Assembly: GCA_022494885.1 (NCBI GenBank) | Contig: JAGVSM010003801.1 | Coordinates: 62,001 to 126,000 of the forward strand | From: Micrasema longulum | Taxonomy: Eukaryota > Arthropoda > Insecta > Trichoptera > Brachycentridae | Direction: 5' to 3' | Length of the DNA: 64,000 nt | Shown: piece after piece, positions 1 to 11,520 of the stretch | Layout of the letters: each line of letters starts with the position of its first letter | How positions within the stretch are numbered: the first letter of the stretch is position 1 | Made by a program: the position numbers and the translations under genes | The notes under the pieces: model-generated | Seen by the model: only the letters and a program-made list of their open reading frames with translations | Databases searched by the model: none | What the model was told of the DNA's origin: nothing

Positions 1-130
1 TACCATCGCCACTGGTGACGAAATCGTTAGCATTAGCATAACGAATTTTTAATAGCATTGGCAAGCACTGAAAAAATTGCCTGAATTTAACTCAAAGATA
101 CATATCGTCCGCCTCGTGGTTATCTGACTA

Positions 131-265
131 TTTAGGCAGAATGGTGAACGTTACACGGCAGGTAAAGTGGGAGACTTAAACCAACCAATGACAGGGCACA
201 AGTCCTGTGAATTTCCGGATTTCCATGTCCCCTCCTCTAAAAGTTTCTTCGTCTCTCTTGTATTT
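131..265 (+). repeat. FB-family palindromic repeat, fragment
   Basis: This diverged piece shows the family core: a GGCAGAATGGTGAA motif, then GTTACAC, then 'accaatgacagggcacaagtcctg'-type sequence. The family recurs at least a dozen times in the window. Both outer ends are missing. The first 130 bases and 266-500 hold nothing recognisable. Confidence 0.6.
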
Positions 266-501
266 TTTTATTTATTAATTTACTACTTGATGAAGACAGG
301 CACAGGCCTTAAGGCAATTTCTTCCATCCTACTTGAACCGTTCAGTTAAAGAAAATAAAAAATACATGAACATATTCTAGGTACGAGTATAAATAAAGAA
401 TCTTATAATTTTCTATAAAATTTGGTACAAATATTAACTGAAAAATGCACAATTCTATGAATAGAGGAGGGGGATGGAAAGAAAAAAAATAAAGAAATCC
501 T

Positions 502-1121
502 ATGTACAATGTGCAGATATCACGCATTGAAAATATTCAAAAAAAAATCGTAAAGTTCATGTGTTTCCGGTTGAAACTTGAGTTTAAATCTGACCAGTAT
601 ATTCATATATGTAAAAAACATCACCTACTGCCTCTGCAAAAACGTCGCGAAATAGCGGATATAATTTATTTACTTAAAATTGCCTCTGGTTCAATTGACT
701 GTCCTGAACTACTTTGCAAACTTTCTATCAATGTTCCTTCCAAAGTTTTAAGAAATAACCCTCTTCTTCACATACCTCTTGTTTCATCTAATTATAGGCA
801 AAATTCATATTTATGGCGAACTTTTAATAATTTTAATGGCATAAATAAATCATTTAACATAGATTTATTTGAAAATAATCTTAATAACGTGCGGCGTTTG
901 CTTTCAAAATAACTCGTAGTATTTTTTTTCTTTTCTTTTAAATTTACATTTAATTACTATTCATTTTATGTTCGAGAATCTTTTTTAACTTACTGTGATG
1001 CTACTTGTGAAAACCTGTAATTGGCTTATTTGTTATTTGTTTTGTTATATAAATATGATATAATTATAGCTGTTGGTTATCCAAATAAATAAAATAAAAT
1101 AAAATAAAATAAAATAAAAAA
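502..1121 (+). mobile_element. Non-LTR retrotransposon 3' end (Jockey/CR1-like) with (TAAAA)n tail
   Basis: A 136-residue open frame (502-912) resembles the extreme C-terminus of insect LINE ORF2 proteins. It has a basic start, an LLPLQKRREIADIIYLLK stretch typical of the region after the reverse transcriptase, and it ends in VRRLLSK. About 170 bp of AT-rich 3' UTR follows, then a pentameric AAAAT tail at about 1088-1121. The polymerase and endonuclease domains are absent, so this is a 5'-truncated, dead copy. Clade assignment is by resemblance only. Confidence 0.65.
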
Positions 1122-1136
1122 GGAGGAAAGAAAAAC

Positions 1137-1232
1137 TCAAATATTTAGAAGACATTTAATATTGATCTTAATAACTCCCTGAGGGTGAAATCCAGGTCTT
1201 GTCTACAAAAATTTGGACAAACTCAAAAAAAT
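1137..1232 (+). repeat. FB-family 3' terminus
   Basis: This matches the right-hand terminus of the FB family: CTCCCTGAGGG, then a 'gaaatccaggtcttgtctac' type stretch, then AAAATTTGGACAAACTC. Only the outer ~90 bp is present. Confidence 0.65.
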
Positions 1233-1326
1233 GTATTTATTTATTTATTTAAATCTTAAAGTAGGGCACACATATCATACATATTGTTATGTGTGTTCTA
1301 ATAATAACATTGCAAATATATTTAAT

Positions 1327-1640
1327 TTATAAATTGTTTATCACATATGTCTTGACCATTATTTTAAATTTTGATATGTTTTTTTCTTCATAAATATTTT
1401 TTTCCATTTCGTAATACCTTTTAATTGCTTTAAATAAAATTGAATTTTGTGACTTTGCCTTTTTCCTAAATGGAAGTCTAATTTTGTTATTTTCTCTTAT
1501 TTGTTTTTCATTTAAACTACTAACAACTGAAAACATGAAATCATTAGTAGGTAAGGTATAAAAATAAAAAATATAAATTAGGTCGTAATATTTTGTACAA
1601 TAAAACATATTTAAATATCGATTAAACACTATCATACTTA
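1327..1640 (-). mobile_element. LINE ORF2 C-terminal fragment
   Basis: The minus-strand frame (102 residues) ends in a block KIRLPFRKKAKSQNSILFK followed by IKRYYEME and a basic tail. The same block, diverged, lies at 21733-21996 on the minus strand (KIRLPLLKRAESQNCLMYR, then LKMYDEMPE). Two independent copies of one C-terminal motif indicate a LINE family rather than a host gene. No reverse transcriptase domain remains. The next kilobase (1641-2640) is AT-rich with no feature I can support. Confidence 0.55.
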
Positions 1641-2640
1641 TTACATCGGCATATATTGCTAGTAGTTAATATGCGAGTAATTTAAACAACGCACGTCGTA
1701 AAAATTAATTACCTGCGTATGCAAAACGAATAAAAACATTTACCCTAAAATGCTCAATGTAGACGATCTGCTATATATCGATAAATTGGTGTGTAAACGT
1801 TATTTCAAACGCGTTTATCACTCGGTGACTAGTTCATTATACTGTTTTCATACTAGCCACTAAAATTTATTTTAAGAAGTCGCCACTAGGGTAAAATTTT
1901 TCGATATAATTTGAAACAAAAAGTCAGTTACACGTATTCTGTCAAAAGTGTAATTTAGCTAAAGTTCAAAGTGTGATTGCTTCGTTTTTTTTTTTAAGAT
2001 TTGAAATTATAATTGTTTCCGCAACTTTTATTATTAAATAAAAAGATGTTCATAAGAATATTTATTTCTTGTTTTCCTTACATTCTTGTATTTTTAACCT
2101 TTTAATGCCCGATGTAGCATATTGTTCACATAAACTAAAATATGAAATTAAAATTTTATTTTCATTTTTTTTTCCCATAATTTGCATAAAAACATGCATA
2201 AAACATGTTTTAGTTAGAATTAGGAAAATTGGGCATTGAACGGTTAAAACATCCATCAGAAAATATCAAAAGACATTCCATGATGATTTTAACTAATGTA
2301 CATATCACTTTAATCAGTCTTTATTAAATGGGGCGTTGAAGGCTTTCAGGGGGGCGGTAGAAGGCCCAAAGAAAAGAGCGTAGAGGCAGTCTAGGGTGGT
2401 AATGGCTGATTTTATAAAAAAGCGAAATATTATGTTTTCCTGATTTCTGACTAAAATTTATTGCTTTCTTATTCCGACCCTGTTTTTATTTTATTTATCA
2501 CGGCTATGTACCGTCATTATAGCGATAAAGCTCTTATATTTGTTTCTTGAACAACGCGACAGAATTATCGGTGCTTATTCTAACTAGCTCATTACGAATT
2601 CGGTTACATTGTGTAAACGAGTCATTGCATGTTTATTGAA

Positions 2641-2790
2641 TTCCGTGGCCACTTTACACAGTGTGTAAAGTGGCCACTTAAACCAGCTAATGATAGGTCA
2701 TAAGCCCTGTAGATGCCTGGACTTCTTTATTGTCTTCTCTTAAAAGTTCTTCATCTCTGTTGTGCATTGTTTCGTATTTAGTTAACATAC
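2641..2790 (+). repeat. FB-family fragment with central palindrome
   Basis: GTGGCCACTTTACACAGTGTG is followed by its own inverted form, then the arm with TCATAAGCCCTGTAGATGCC and TTCATCTCTGTTGT. The outer terminus is missing. The stretch 2791-3400 has no recognisable feature. Confidence 0.65.
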
Positions 2791-3411
2791 TTTAATTACT
2801 CTTTTTAAAAGAACTCATTAAATATATTATTTTTAATTCAGAAATATAATCATAATAGCTGTTTTTATAATGCGAAACAGATAGTATGTTATACTTTTTG
2901 GGAGGCTATAGAAAAATTTTCGTTTTCAAAGTGGGCGGTGAGCGAAATGAGTTTGAGAACCTATTTAAATGCATAACTCAACCCAACACGCGTGATTTGA
3001 AATGATTCATCTGTACCTGCAAGTTTATTTTTTATTTCTTTTTGTTTATTATTTTATTTATATATATTTACATAAAAACAGTTCTGTATGTGAGTAGCAA
3101 CAGAAGTTTTGAGTACCTAATTAGGCCATCTTCTTTTTTTCCACATCTGCTCCTAAGTGAAGCATGTGGACATCGCCAGTTGTCTCCAGAAGACCTCACA
3201 AATCAACCTCAAGAATCTCACTCTGCCACAACTTGATTCCCATTTTTTAATAGTGAGCTATTTACAACTCGTTGAAAATGCCCTCCAAAATTGAAATATT
3301 CGGAAAATCATAAGAACGCAAATATTTCTTTTTTGAATAAAGAAAAAAACATTTTATAGAAGGAAATATAGAAGTCTAGCCGTAAATACCGAGTAAATAA
3401 GTCTGGCTGTA

Positions 3412-3898
3412 AATACCGAGTTTATGGTCATTTTACGTACTGTGTAACATTCACCATACTGCTTATGTTTGAACACCCTTATTCCTTCAATTCGTCCATC
3501 TGTTGTTCTTAGCGATCTTTGACTTCATAAAGATCAGTAGATGAGAGAATCGAAGAAATATAGATTTTCAAACATAGGCAGAATGGTGAATGTTACACAG
3601 TGTGTAAAAGTGCCCCCTTAAACCGCTAACTGTTAACTGTTCGATTCTCGCTAGTTCCAAGAAGAAAATCCAAGAAATTTTTTTGAAGTTTTTGGGTGTA
3701 TTTTTCAGTACTTCCTTCTATATGCTCTCTTTCGCATCTGCTGACAAAACTATAAAATAGAGGCTTAGCGGGTCATTCTTTAAAAAAAAATGAAATAATT
3801 AATAAAACAGCCAATGACAGGGTAAAAGTCCTGTAAATGTCTAGAATTTTATATTCCCTTCGCCAAAATGTTCTTCATCTCTGTTGTAATATTAATTG
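3412..3898 (+). repeat. FB-family copy, interrupted
   Basis: The left arm (CTGTGTAACATTCACCATAC and TATGTTTGAACA) and the inverted right arm (AACATAGGCAGAATGGTGAA) flank a spacer containing CATCTGTTG/CAGTAGATG. The right arm breaks near 3630 and resumes near 3808 with AGCCAATGACAGGG. About 180 bp of unrelated sequence therefore interrupts it. Confidence 0.6.
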
Positions 3899-4540
3899 TT
3901 GTAATAGTAATTCATAAAAAATATAAAATCTGCAACTCGTAATTTTTACTTCTGATGAAAACTGGAACGATAATGATTTCGTGAATTTTAAGAATTCAAT
4001 TTGCATGTTAATTTGTTTTTTACATTCTATGTAATCGATTGATGCTTTCTTTTTACGAGAGCTTCAATAAATTGCTCCTTTATATTTTCAATAAATTACC
4101 CGATATGAAAGTTTTGAAGCGTGTTTTTTATTACCCTGTTAAAGTTGAAACGTAAAAACAGATTAAAATATATGTAAGATTTTTTTTCTTACATTATTTG
4201 TGGGCTCCTGACTCAAATTTAGCAAACGTAAGACACTTGTCGACGTTTAATAGTATTATTATAACGAGTATATGTATGCCAGAGGTAAACTACGGTTACT
4301 GGTTGTTCTATAATTGGCGAGTTTGCAAATTCACACAAACGCATTTAAAATCTACAGGAAGTTGATTTAAAAAGGGTTATACCATACGATCAAAAATAAA
4401 CGGGAATTTTTCATTTTAAATGCCCGCGCTGCACTAGTTGGTATTTCAATTTGTCAAAGTTTGACGGCGATCGGATGTTCAGTGTTCTGTCAGCGTCTGA
4501 GTGAGTCGAAAAATTGATGTGTGGCGATTTTTACAATGGA

Positions 4541-4700
4541 TAAAAAATTGGATTGAAATTGAACGCTCGTTAGCGTGCCTCAAATTTTGTGTTGCTAATA
4601 AAATTTCGTGAGCCGAATCATTGAAAATGTTGAAGAATGCCTTTGGAGAATCGTGCATGTCAAAAACAAGGGCGAACGAATGGTATTAGAGGTTTGTTTG
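4541..4700 (+). pseudogene. mariner transposase N-terminal remnant
   Basis: A start ATGGATAAAAAA at about 4536 is followed by an early stop. A shifted frame then reads CLKFCVANKIS, an AESLKML-type helix, NAFGESCMSKTRA and NEWY. This is the paired-like DNA-binding (helix-turn-helix) start of a mariner transposase. The similarity stops at 4700; no catalytic domain follows. Upstream sequence (about 4440-4540) may be its 5' leader, but I could not delimit a terminal repeat. 3900-4440 and 4700-5065 hold nothing else I recognise. Confidence 0.6.
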
Positions 4701-5067
4701 TACGTACATAATTTGATTAAATGAAAATATATATTTATGATCCAGTGTTTTTAATCCATAGCTTAATACATATACATCGACTGCATATTATTATATTTTT
4801 ACTATTAAGAATTGCAGCGAGATTCAGATGACCGCAGAAGCATCCTGTGTATATTTTATTACCATATTGGCAACTAACAAAGCAATAGTTGTCTATGTCA
4901 CGCTCATAAGCGCGTCTGAGCGCGAGAGAGAAAGATATTATTTTTATAATTTGTATGCCGTACGATGTCATACCATGGGCTTATTAACAGATACTAAACA
5001 ATGCGTTTGTGTAAGTATTGCGAACGCGCCAGCTTTAAAAAATCCACCAGTACTCCAAATACGATGA

Positions 5068-5212
5068 AATGAGGAAGTTCAGTAGTTTTTAAAATATTTT
5101 AATCAACCATTAATCTGAGCCAATTTTTTTTTCATATTTCTGTATTATTATTAGCGCCATGATTTTTAAAGTTTTGTATTTCTGAAATGATTTCGCAAAC
5201 TAATTATATCGA
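5068..5212 (+). repeat. Interspersed repeat X, copy 1
   Basis: This begins GAGGAAGTTCAGTAGTTTTT and contains AGCCAAT, GCGCCATGATTTTTAAAG and TTTTGTA blocks. The same order occurs at 53567-53780 and 61938-62165. The element type is unknown: no coding sequence, no tRNA boxes, no clear ends. Confidence 0.55.
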
Positions 5213-5313
5213 ACAAATTTACATTGTAAGATATAATAATAACACCTTTGAGATTCATTTTCAGTTTAAGACCCATTGTTAATTAAAAATTAACGTATAA
5301 TATTTTATAAAGT

Positions 5314-5573
5314 ATCATCATCATTCACTTTCCGCACCTAATGGTGCATAGGGCACTGTACTGGTTCACCAATCGCATTGTCTCTTGATCATTTTTATTA
5401 GACGAAAGTAAGATGATCAGTCTTTCGCTTCAGGTACCAATCCAGGAACTATGAAATATTCTAGTTTAAAAACATATTTTAAAATCAATGATATTTTTTT
5501 AACGTTTTAAATTTAATTTAAAAAAAAAACATCTTGCTTGATAGGCAAACGCAGTGATTACTACACCTCGTCA
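5314..5573 (-). mobile_element. tRNA-headed SINE (SINE-I), diverged
   Basis: Read on the minus strand, it carries a decayed tRNA-like head (about 5540-5573, CCTACACC-type A-box area). The body (ACTATTTCATAGTTCCTGG, ACTGATCATCTTAC) and the 3' hairpin GCACCATTAGGTGC precede a (GATGAT)n tail. The B-box part of the head is lost in an A-rich stretch. Confidence 0.7.
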
Positions 5574-5738
5574 AAATGTATAATAATAATAATTATGACA
5601 TTATAATAAAATGTGTAAAACAAAAAAGTTCTTAAAAAATCTTATCGTATTATTACTTTTTATTATTGAAACAAGAAGAAAAAAAATAGGATATAATTTT
5701 TTTTTTTTTAAATAACGCCAAGTTTGTTAAATACAGTT

Positions 5739-6199
5739 AGCAACAATATTTTGAGTTTGTCCAAATTTTTGTAGACAAGGACTGGATTCAACTCCCTGGG
5801 GAGCTGTTAACATTAACATATTACAACAGAGATGAATAACATTTTAAAGAAGGCAATATAGAAGCCTAGGCATCTACAGGGCTTATGACCTATCATTGGC
5901 TGGTTTAAGTGGCCACTTTACACACTGTGTAACATTCACCATTCTGCCCATATTTGAACATCTAGATTACTTTAATTCTTTCATCTGTTGATGTTTATGA
6001 AGTAAAAGAGCTGAAACCTTTATTTATGCTGGTGAGATTCATCTAATTGAATTATTTCACCTACATACTAGGCAACGTCTGAAATTTTTATTTTTTCATT
6101 TTCTATACTTCTTCATGGACCAGGTGGATTTATCAACCAGTAGATACTTTGACTTATATATTGCCTTTTTAAAAATGTTTTTTATCTCTGTTGTTATAT
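5739..6199 (-). mobile_element. FB-family element with 13-bp target duplication
   Basis: The fixed family terminus lies at the left (CAATATTTTGAGTTTGTCC), followed by the full arm to the central ACACACTGTGTAA motif. Then come the spacer (GAGCTGAAACCTTTATT, CACCTACATACTAGGCAACG) and a short piece of the other arm ending TCTCTGTTGTTATAT. The 13-bp direct repeat GTTAAATACAGTT lies exactly outside both ends (5726-5738 and 6200-6212). One arm is truncated while the other end is intact. Confidence 0.8.
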
Positions 6200-6212
6200 G
6201 TTAAATACAGTT

Positions 6213-8440
6213 GGGTTATACGTATAATAAATATTATACTTTCTATAAATAGTGCATTTTTATTTTTCTAATGTTTTTCTTGAAATTGATTTTATGTATT
6301 GTCAAAAAAATGTTTATTTGATTTACCTTGCCAAATGATTTTTTGAGACATATGAATATAATATATCGACCCTGGAAAGAAAAAAGTTAACAAGCGACAA
6401 TGAGCAATTTTACGGAAGAGCCAATAAAAGTTTTTAAAAAATCAAAATCACGAATCTCGTATTTTCAATAATAATTATTAAAATTATGTTGAAATCGTGC
6501 CAACATAATACGAATGTATGGGATTTATTTATTAATTTTAAAAATACATAAAAAACTTGAATTGGCTCTTTTGTAAAGTTGCTACGTGTCTCTTGGTGAC
6601 TTTTTCCTTGGCATTGTTGATATTTATTACTGTTTTATTGATAAACTGGCTGACCTGACAGACGTTGTCCTGCCCAAACGTTGGCTTGCCTTGGAAAAAT
6701 AATTTTTATTGATAAATAGGTAAATTCCAAAACTAAAAATTGCTAATATTCAAATATAAATATAAGTAGGTACTTTTTGATGGTTGCCAAAACATAAAAT
6801 AAATATTTTTTGCAATATGGCATTCTTTTTGCAAACGTAAAACTCCGGTCTTCTCGCAAACAGAGGGGTGTACTTATGTGGTAATACGATTTTTTTAAAT
6901 GTATTGAATTTAATATTATTTTAGTATTACCAAAAATCCAGTAAAAATAAATTATTATAATGAATTTAAGGAAAGAATCTAATTGAGATCCACAACAAAC
7001 AAAAACTGTTTGTAAACATTTAAAAACAAACTTTTTTTACACACAAAAAACCAACATCTTTCCATTTTTTTGTCAATGCATTCTCCTTGAATGCAACCCT
7101 TGTAGATCGATTAATAAAACATGTGTGCTCTTTACTTTTTTTTTACACATTAGATTAAAGATTTTAATATCTACGAACACGCACAGCGCAAAGATCTATA
7201 TTTCTCTGAAAACCGCACGTAAATCGGTTAAGCCGTTTAGAAGGAGTTCAGTGACATCACACGTACAGAGGAATTATATATATAAAGATAAATAAATTAT
7301 GAAAAAGTTAGTGAATATGCAAAAAAATGTTCGATAGTTTGAATAAATAAATAAATTAAATAAAATTGTAAACAAAAGCTACGTTATTACTCGTTAAATT
7401 GCTAAAAAGAAAAGTAGTGATAATCTGTAGAGTATAAAAGAAATAATATAATTAATATAAAACAAGCCAAAGTGAAAGTTTTTAGTAGAAAGGTTTACCG
7501 AACAATTCTGCAATAAAAGATTAATGGTATTATTACTCCGACACTTTCTTACTACCATTGCTGTTTTTTTTATGTAGGTTCTTACAAGAACGGATTGAAA
7601 TACAATCTGTATTAAAATAAGTAGCCATTAATGTAAACATGACATTTACATGCATAAAATAGTACAAGGTATTTCTCACGTCTGTTGGATACGTTTAGAA
7701 AGTGCTAGAAAACTTATTACAGCAAAGGGTACTTATTGCTATGCGGGGGGGACATTGAATGCATACTAAAGTTCAATCTAATGACAACGGGTTGATAAGT
7801 TTGCTAACGATAATAGATTCCTAAGCCGTTGTTTCTCAAACCGGAAGTCACGTAAAAGACAGAGGTAAAAATCTGCCAACAAAAGAGATTCAAGAAGATC
7901 AAAAGATTTAACAGGTTAAATAATAACGTGTGTCCAAATTTTGCATGTCAATAAAAATGGTTTACGTTTAGATAATTTAGAACGATTAGAAATTAGTAAA
8001 GCCATTAATCAAAAACTTCAAATAATAAATGATCAATTAAATTTAACTTCGAGTCCTCTTTTAAAACTATTCCCGTTATGATTTATTTTATCTTCTTTCT
8101 CTCTCTTTCTTTCAATTTTCTGTCTCTTTCATACAATATTTTATTATAGAAATAGCAACGCGTGTAATTATAAGTTAGTTAAATTCCTGACGATGAGGTA
8201 GTAACCTCGAAACCGGTCGAAGTGTAATTTTAAAAAATTAAGTGGTTTATACAAATTTATAAACAAATAAGTGTAAAATGTCATACCACAAAGTGAAAAA
8301 TGTTTTTGACAACAATAATAAATTTAAATATGTGTTTATTTCGTTAATTTAAACTATAATATTTTACTGCGTTCATTTTTTTTGTTGGTAATCCTAATAA
8401 AGTGTCTGAGGTTAGAATCGGTTCGTATCAGTAATTTAAA
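6213..8440. other. AT-rich intergenic stretch, no gene seen
   Basis: No coding frame with family resemblance was found. The only repeat-like part is a Helitron-like terminal segment at 7205-7290. Simple A/T runs are common. Confidence 0.5.
7205..7292 (-). mobile_element. Helitron-like terminal fragment
   Basis: The segment with AAATCGG, CCGTTTAGAAGGAGTT, GTGACATCACACGTAC and ATATATAAAGATAAA is the reverse complement of the left end of the element at 27404-27732. About 70 bp match with few differences. Assignment rests on that element's 3' end. Confidence 0.4.
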
Positions 8441-8458
8441 CTCCAGATAAGTAAGAAT

Positions 8459-8869
8459 ATTAACATATTACAACAAAGATGAAGAACATTTAAGAGAAGG
8501 TAATATAGAAGCCCAGGCATCTACAGGGCTTATGACCTGTCAATGGCTGGTTGAAGTGGTGAAATTAGATGAATCTCACCCGAATAAATAAAGGTTTCAG
8601 CTCTTTAACTTCACAAACATCAACAGATGAAAGAATTGAAGGAATATAGATGTTCAAATATAGGCAGAATGGTGAATGTTACACAGTGTGTAAAGTAGCC
8701 ACTTAAACCAGCCATTGACAGGTCATAAGCCCTGTAGATACCTGGGCTTCTATATTACCTTCTCTTAAATGTTCTTCATCTCTGTTATAATATGTTAATA
8801 TAAACAGCTCCCCGGGGAGTTGAATCCAGTCCTTGTCTACAAAAATTTGGACAAACTCAAAATATTGTC
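8459..8869 (+). mobile_element. FB-family element with 10-bp target duplication
   Basis: The left arm (inverted) starts inside the arm at ATTAACATATTACAAC. It is followed by the spacer (CACCCGAATAAATAAAGG, TTCAGCTCTTTAACTTCAC), the core GGCAGAATGGTGAATG, and the full right arm. The copy ends TTTGGACAAACTCAAAATAT. The 10-bp repeat AAGTAAGAAT flanks it exactly (8449-8458 and 8870-8879). It is non-coding and about 411 bp long. Confidence 0.8.
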
Positions 8870-9157
8870 AAGTAAGAATTTATCAATATAAATTTGTTGC
8901 AACAGATAGCGAAAAAAAAATGACAAAGGATTTTTTTAAATATTTTTTTTTGCTATTTTTTCATACACATATTATTTACAAAGAGATATAATTACAAAAA
9001 TACACTTTAGAAAAATACATCTTAAAATTAAGCTATAACATGAATTGAAAAAAAATCCCACAAAGACTTCAGCGTCTGAGCGTGGGCCATTCCTTTTTTA
9101 ATTATTGAAAAGTTAATAGCATATATATATATAGCATTTCAAAAAAAATATAAATAT

Positions 9158-9564
9158 AGATCTAAATATCTCCCTAGGGAGAATATCCAGCCAGTCTCCA
9201 AACATTTGGACATACTCAAAACATTGTTGAAGAATATATCATATGGAAGTCTAAGCATTTACAGGGCTTTTTACCTGTCATTGGCTGCTTTATGTGACCA
9301 CTTTACACACTGTGTAACATTCACAATTCTGCCTATGTTTAAAAATTCATATTTTTTCAACTCTTCTATCTGTTGACTTTTTGAAGTAAAAGACCGGAAA
9401 CCTTTATCATTCATCCGGCTGAACCTATTCATCTACTAGGCAACGCCCGAAATTTTTTTTCCCAATTTTTAGCTTCTTTTACCTGTTAGTTAATTCAACA
9501 ATGTTTTGAGCATGTCCAAGTGTTTGACTGGCTGGATTCTCTCTCTAGGGAGATATTTAGATCT
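9158..9564. mobile_element. FB-related inverted-repeat element, variant termini
   Basis: The ends are near-mirror images: AGATCTAAATATCTCCCTAG at the left, and CTCTAGGGAGATATTTAGAT at the right. Inverted matches extend inward through the 'tttggacatactcaaaacattgtt' segment. The interior has the FB core (CACTGTGTAACATTCAC, TTACAGGGCTTTTTACC). A second partial left end follows at 9598-9690 (TAGATCTAAATAACTAGAAC, then ATTTGGACATACTCAAAACA). Confidence 0.65.
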
Positions 9565-10019
9565 ACATTTGTAATTTTTTTGAAATTTATGAATTGATGA
9601 ATTTAGATCTAAATAACTAGAACTAGAAATCTAGCCAGTCTGCAAACATTTGGACATACTCAAAACATTGTTGAAGAATATATCATGCTAAAAAATGGTT
9701 CTGGTTCTGCAAAAACTCAATTATGCCTTTTCCTACTACCAGCAAAACCTTTACAATTTGGATAACCAAAAATAGACTGATAAAAATTGATCAAAATTTG
9801 TACTTAATTTTTTTTTTAAAAACCAATATTTGTCCATATATATTTTCGAATTACAGCTGTTTTTTAGTGGACAGGAGAGCTTATCCATCAATATAGTTTT
9901 ATATATACGCATCATAGAGAAATGTGGGATCGAAAAATAAAATACTCTTTTTGTCTTCTTCCATCAAAGAATCCAGGAAAGAAAAAGTAAAATAAAAAAA
10001 AAATATGTTAAGGTTCCAA

Positions 10020-10290
10020 GGTTATATAATAATGCTTCAGGCATTTCTTAAAGGTGACCAAAGAAGGCGATTTTTTTTTATTTGAAGAGGTAGCTCATTC
10101 CAAAGCCAGGCACCTTGAACAGATATGGAATTGCTGAAGAATTATGTGGTATGTCGAGGAATAGAAAGTGTTCTCTCCTGAGAAGAGCGAAGTGATAAAC
10201 CACGCTCAGAAAGATGAGGGAATTCGGCTTAAGATGATTTACTTTTTTCGATGGGAGAAACATCTGGAATGCTTTTCTGAACCACTCTCG
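10020..10290 (-). mobile_element. LINE ORF2 C-terminal fragment (WNELP type)
   Basis: One minus-strand frame reads LSIPRHTT, then FFSNSISVQGAWLWNELPL, then QIKKNRLLW. This is the common C-terminal signature of insect LINE polyproteins. The same motif (ARLWNHLPS) occurs at 46030-46270. Frames are broken, so it is a relic. 10380-10590 contains a poly-A run and no feature. Confidence 0.5.
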
Positions 10291-10719
10291 CAGCACGAGA
10301 AAACAGTTTTTCTCGTGTATTTTGTATGTAAATACACGAAATAATACGGCCGCGAGAGCGTTTGGAATTCCAGTCCTGATTTATGTTGGGTATTTATGTT
10401 ATTAACATCTACGGTTTATTTGTTTTATAAAAAAAAAAAAAAAAAATTTTCGTAGAATTACACTAATTATAGAAAAAACAAAACATTTTAGATGTTCTTA
10501 AGATGACATACATCCGTCTAAGATGACATACTACTCTTTTTTTGTATATTTCGCTGATAAATGTTTTGGTTTTAGGTTGTATCTCAGCACACAATGAGTC
10601 GCACCTTGCGCATAATTGACAAAAAACTCGAGGTTCTCCTAGTTTTTCATTTGCTGTACATTTGGTATATCATCAGCTTGGGTCATATTTTTACTAGAAA
10701 CTCTAAATCTAGAGATCTT

Positions 10720-11117
10720 CAAGTGAACGTAGTTATGCAGAAAGCAGCCATCCGTGGAAAAGTGAAATGGATATAATAGCACTTTTGTAAAAAGAGTGAA
10801 CAATTAAATCTACACCACAGTTGGAATGTTTTTGACAAATGATAAACAATGAATACATTGTTTTTCTTTGAAATATTACAAACAATTTTTTTAAAGTAGC
10901 GTAAGATTTTCCCAGTGATGTCGGTGTTTTCTTCATATTGAAAAATGCCGTTTTTGTGACTCCATTTTCAGAAAGCGATTAACGCAGTTTTTTGTATGAA
11001 AGCGATCTGCCTGCTTTTAAGCAGAACATAGAATTTACCGTACTGCGTCCGATAACATCAATATGTAATTTTTTCAAAATTGTGAACTGGCTGCTTTTTG
11101 CATAACTACATTCAAGT
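10720..11117 (+). mobile_element. Short terminal-inverted-repeat element (MITE-A), copy 1
   Basis: The left end AAGTGAACGTAGTTATGCAG continues AAAGCAGCCA. The right end GGCTGCTTTTTGCATAACTA continues CATTCAAG, giving ~28-bp imperfect inverted repeats. The interior has a marker (GACAAATGATAAACAATGAA). Further copies lie at 51098-51518 (opposite orientation) and 43103-43520. It is non-coding. Confidence 0.75.
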
Positions 11118-11205
11118 ATGACTCTCTTAAAACTTAATTTTCATAAACTTTAATCTACGGCAACGTAGCATCTTTATTAGTTTTAATATTAATTCGTTTT
11201 TCCAA

Positions 11206-11516
11206 AAAGATTTTTCCCGAAGGAGGGATATTTTTTTGGGAACAAAAAGTAGCTTGAGACATTTTTCAGCTATTCTCTATCTCTACGTAAAAAAAAGTCA
11301 ATCGGTAGCTCCATTGCGACGTAAAAAAAATATTCATTTTTACACCAAGAATTTTTCCTAAGGAGTGATATTGTTTCGGTATGAAAAGTTTGTAACACTT
11401 CTCAGCCTTCCGGCTATCCTTATGCAAAAAAATATTTCAACCGGTTGCTCCATTAAGACGTGAAGAAAACACAAACTAACAGACAAATATTCTTTCGAAT
11501 TTAGAATATTAGTATG
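11206..11516 (+). repeat. LINE-like 3' UTR with two tandem units
   Basis: Two ~125-bp units (11206-11330 and 11348-11466) share the order TTTTTCC, AAGGAGNGATAT, AAAAAGT, TTTTCAGC or TCTCAGCC, TCGGTAGCTCCATTGCGACG or CCGGTTGCTCCATTAAGACG. The last is followed by ACAAACTAACAGACAAA and ends TTAGAATATTAGTATGGATA. This is reminiscent of RTE-type LINE 3' ends in insects; the clade is inferred. Confidence 0.45.
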
Positions 11517-11520
11517 GATA

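Noticed and set aside
4735..5067. Overlapping frames on both strands (78 and 79 residues)
   Set aside because: Mutually antisense, with a GA-repeat stretch and no family resemblance.
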